In this document: positions 9,301 to 10,076 of the stretch, piece by piece | How the letters are laid out: the number at the start of each line of letters is the position of its first letter | Position numbering within the stretch: the stretch's first letter is position 1 | From: Oscillospiraceae bacterium | GTDB lineage: Bacteria > Bacillota > Clostridia > Oscillospirales > Oscillospiraceae | Length of the DNA stretch: 10,076 nt | Reading direction: 5' to 3' | NCBI GenBank assembly: GCA_902766215.1 | Contig: CACXCV010000088.1 | Span: 1-10,076, forward strand | Notes under the pieces: model-generated | Database searches by the model: none | Seen by the model: the letters and a program-made list of their open reading frames with translations, nothing else | What the model was told of the DNA's origin: nothing | Position numbers and translations under genes: made by a program

Positions 9301-10076
9301 CAGTCTGCCGCTTCCGCGTCGCGCTGCAGCAGGTCGCGGGCAACAAACACGCCGCTGGCCGAGGCGTGGGACAGCGAGTGGGTGATGCCGCTGCCGTCGC
9401 CGATGATATACAGGCCGGGATAGCGGGTCTGCAGGTGCTCGTCCAGCGCGACCTCCATGTTGTAGAACTTGACCTCGACGCCATAGAGCAGCGTGTCATC
9501 GTTGGCAGTGCCCGGGGCAATGCGGTCGAGGGCATAGATCATCTCGATGATGCCGTCCATCAGGCGCTTGGGCAGCACCAGGCTCAGGTCGCCGGGCGTG
9601 GCGGCCAGCGTGGGCGTGACCAGGCCCTCTTCAATGCGCTTGGTGTTGCTGCGGCGGCCGCGCACCAGGTCGCCGAAGCGCTGGACGATTACGCCGCCGC
9701 CCAGCATGTTCGACAGCCGGGCGATGCTCTCGCCATAGCCGTTGCTGTCCTTGAACGGCTCGGAGAAGTGCTTGGACACCAGCAGGGCAAAGTTGGTGTT
9801 TTCGGTCTGCTGGGCCGCATCCTCATAGCTGTGGCCGTTGACGGTGACAATGCCGTTGGTATTCTCGTTGACGACGATGCCCCGCGGGTTCATGCAGAAG
9901 GTGCGGACATTGTCCTCAAACTTTTCGGTGCGGTAGACAATCTTGCTCTCGTACAGCTCGTCCGTCAGGTGGGAGAACACCACGGCCGGCAGCTCGACGC
10001 GCACGCCGATGTTCACCCGGTTGGAGCGGGTCTCGATGTCCAGCTCGTGACAGACGGTCTCCATCCACTTGCTGCC
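9300..10076 (-). CDS. FAD-dependent dehydrogenase, COG2509-like, C-terminal part (5' end outside window)
   Basis: 258 residues of the C-terminal half of a flavoprotein; the frame is open through the window edge (begins GSKWMETVCHELDIETRSN), so the start and the N-terminal dinucleotide-binding motif lie beyond 10076. Family features: NIGVRVELPAVVF, a TFCMNPRGIVV segment where relatives commonly show a CxCPGG-like motif, a TVNGHS stretch, and the C-terminal flavin-binding motif YPGLYIIGDGSGITHSLSHA with SASG. These fit the uncharacterised NAD(P)/FAD-dependent dehydrogenases of COG2509. The substrate is not known for this family, and its soluble cytosolic location is inferred from the absence of membrane segments. 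It ends at TGA 9302-9300 and is cotranscribed with the aldolase-family gene 14 nt downstream. Family members are usually about 460-530 residues, so roughly half is seen. The neighbour does not reveal the substrate. Confidence 0.82.
   Translation of the reverse strand, partial: GSKWMETVCHELDIETRSNRVNIGVRVELPAVVFSHLTDELYESKIVYRTEKFEDNVRTFCMNPRGIVVNENTNGIVTVNGHSYEDAAQQTENTNFALLVSKHFSEPFKDSNGYGESIARLSNMLGGGVIVQRFGDLVRGRRSNTKRIEEGLVTPTLAATPGDLSLVLPKRLMDGIIEMIYALDRIAPGTANDDTLLYGVEVKFYNMEVALDEHLQTRYPGLYIIGDGSGITHSLSHASASGVFVARDLLQRDAEAAD

Noticed and set aside
8236..9423. 395-codon plus-strand frame opposite the aldolase gene
   Set aside because: Antisense shadow of a well-supported PLP enzyme gene, with His/Gln/Val-rich composition.

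Overview
This is a GC-rich (roughly 60-65 % by eye) bacterial chromosomal segment that looks like a gut-type Clostridia/Firmicutes genome, possibly Oscillospirales. That placement is inferred from three things: the Firmicutes-length RpoC (1190 aa, no large trigger-loop insertion), the strong GGAGG-type ribosome binding sites, and the pairing of a heterodimeric ABC exporter with a Firmicutes-style threonine aldolase. I cannot fix the genus from sequence alone.

Left third (1-4254, + strand): the 3' end of rpoB, then a complete rpoC 17 nt downstream, then a near-perfect intrinsic terminator. The transcription unit ends there and does not run on into ribosomal protein or elongation factor genes. 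The RpoB C-terminus carries an unusually long acidic, Ser-Asp-rich tail.

Middle (4255-7849, + strand): a promoter whose -10 box is overlapped by a 15-bp operator-like palindrome, then two half-size ABC exporter genes overlapping by ATGA. Subunit 1 has Asp for the catalytic Glu and Gln for the switch His. Subunit 2 has LSKGQ in place of LSGGQ. These changes fall on the same composite ATP site, so the pair is a type IV heterodimeric exporter with one degenerate and one consensus site.

Convergence zone (7850-8253): about 400 nt without an intact gene. It holds a minus-strand intrinsic terminator, a small minus-strand coding remnant that seems to need a frameshift, short inverted repeats flanking that segment, and a second, very GC-rich minus-strand terminator.

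Right part (8254-10076, - strand): a two-gene operon read leftward, with the C-terminal half of an uncharacterised FAD-dependent dehydrogenase (COG2509-like) followed 14 nt later by a PLP-dependent threonine aldolase-family lyase.

Most of the window is core or common accessory metabolism. I did not find a convincing undescribed multi-gene system. The points most worth a second look are the frameshifted small locus with its flanking inverted repeats, the putative operator in front of the exporter, and the acidic RpoB tail.
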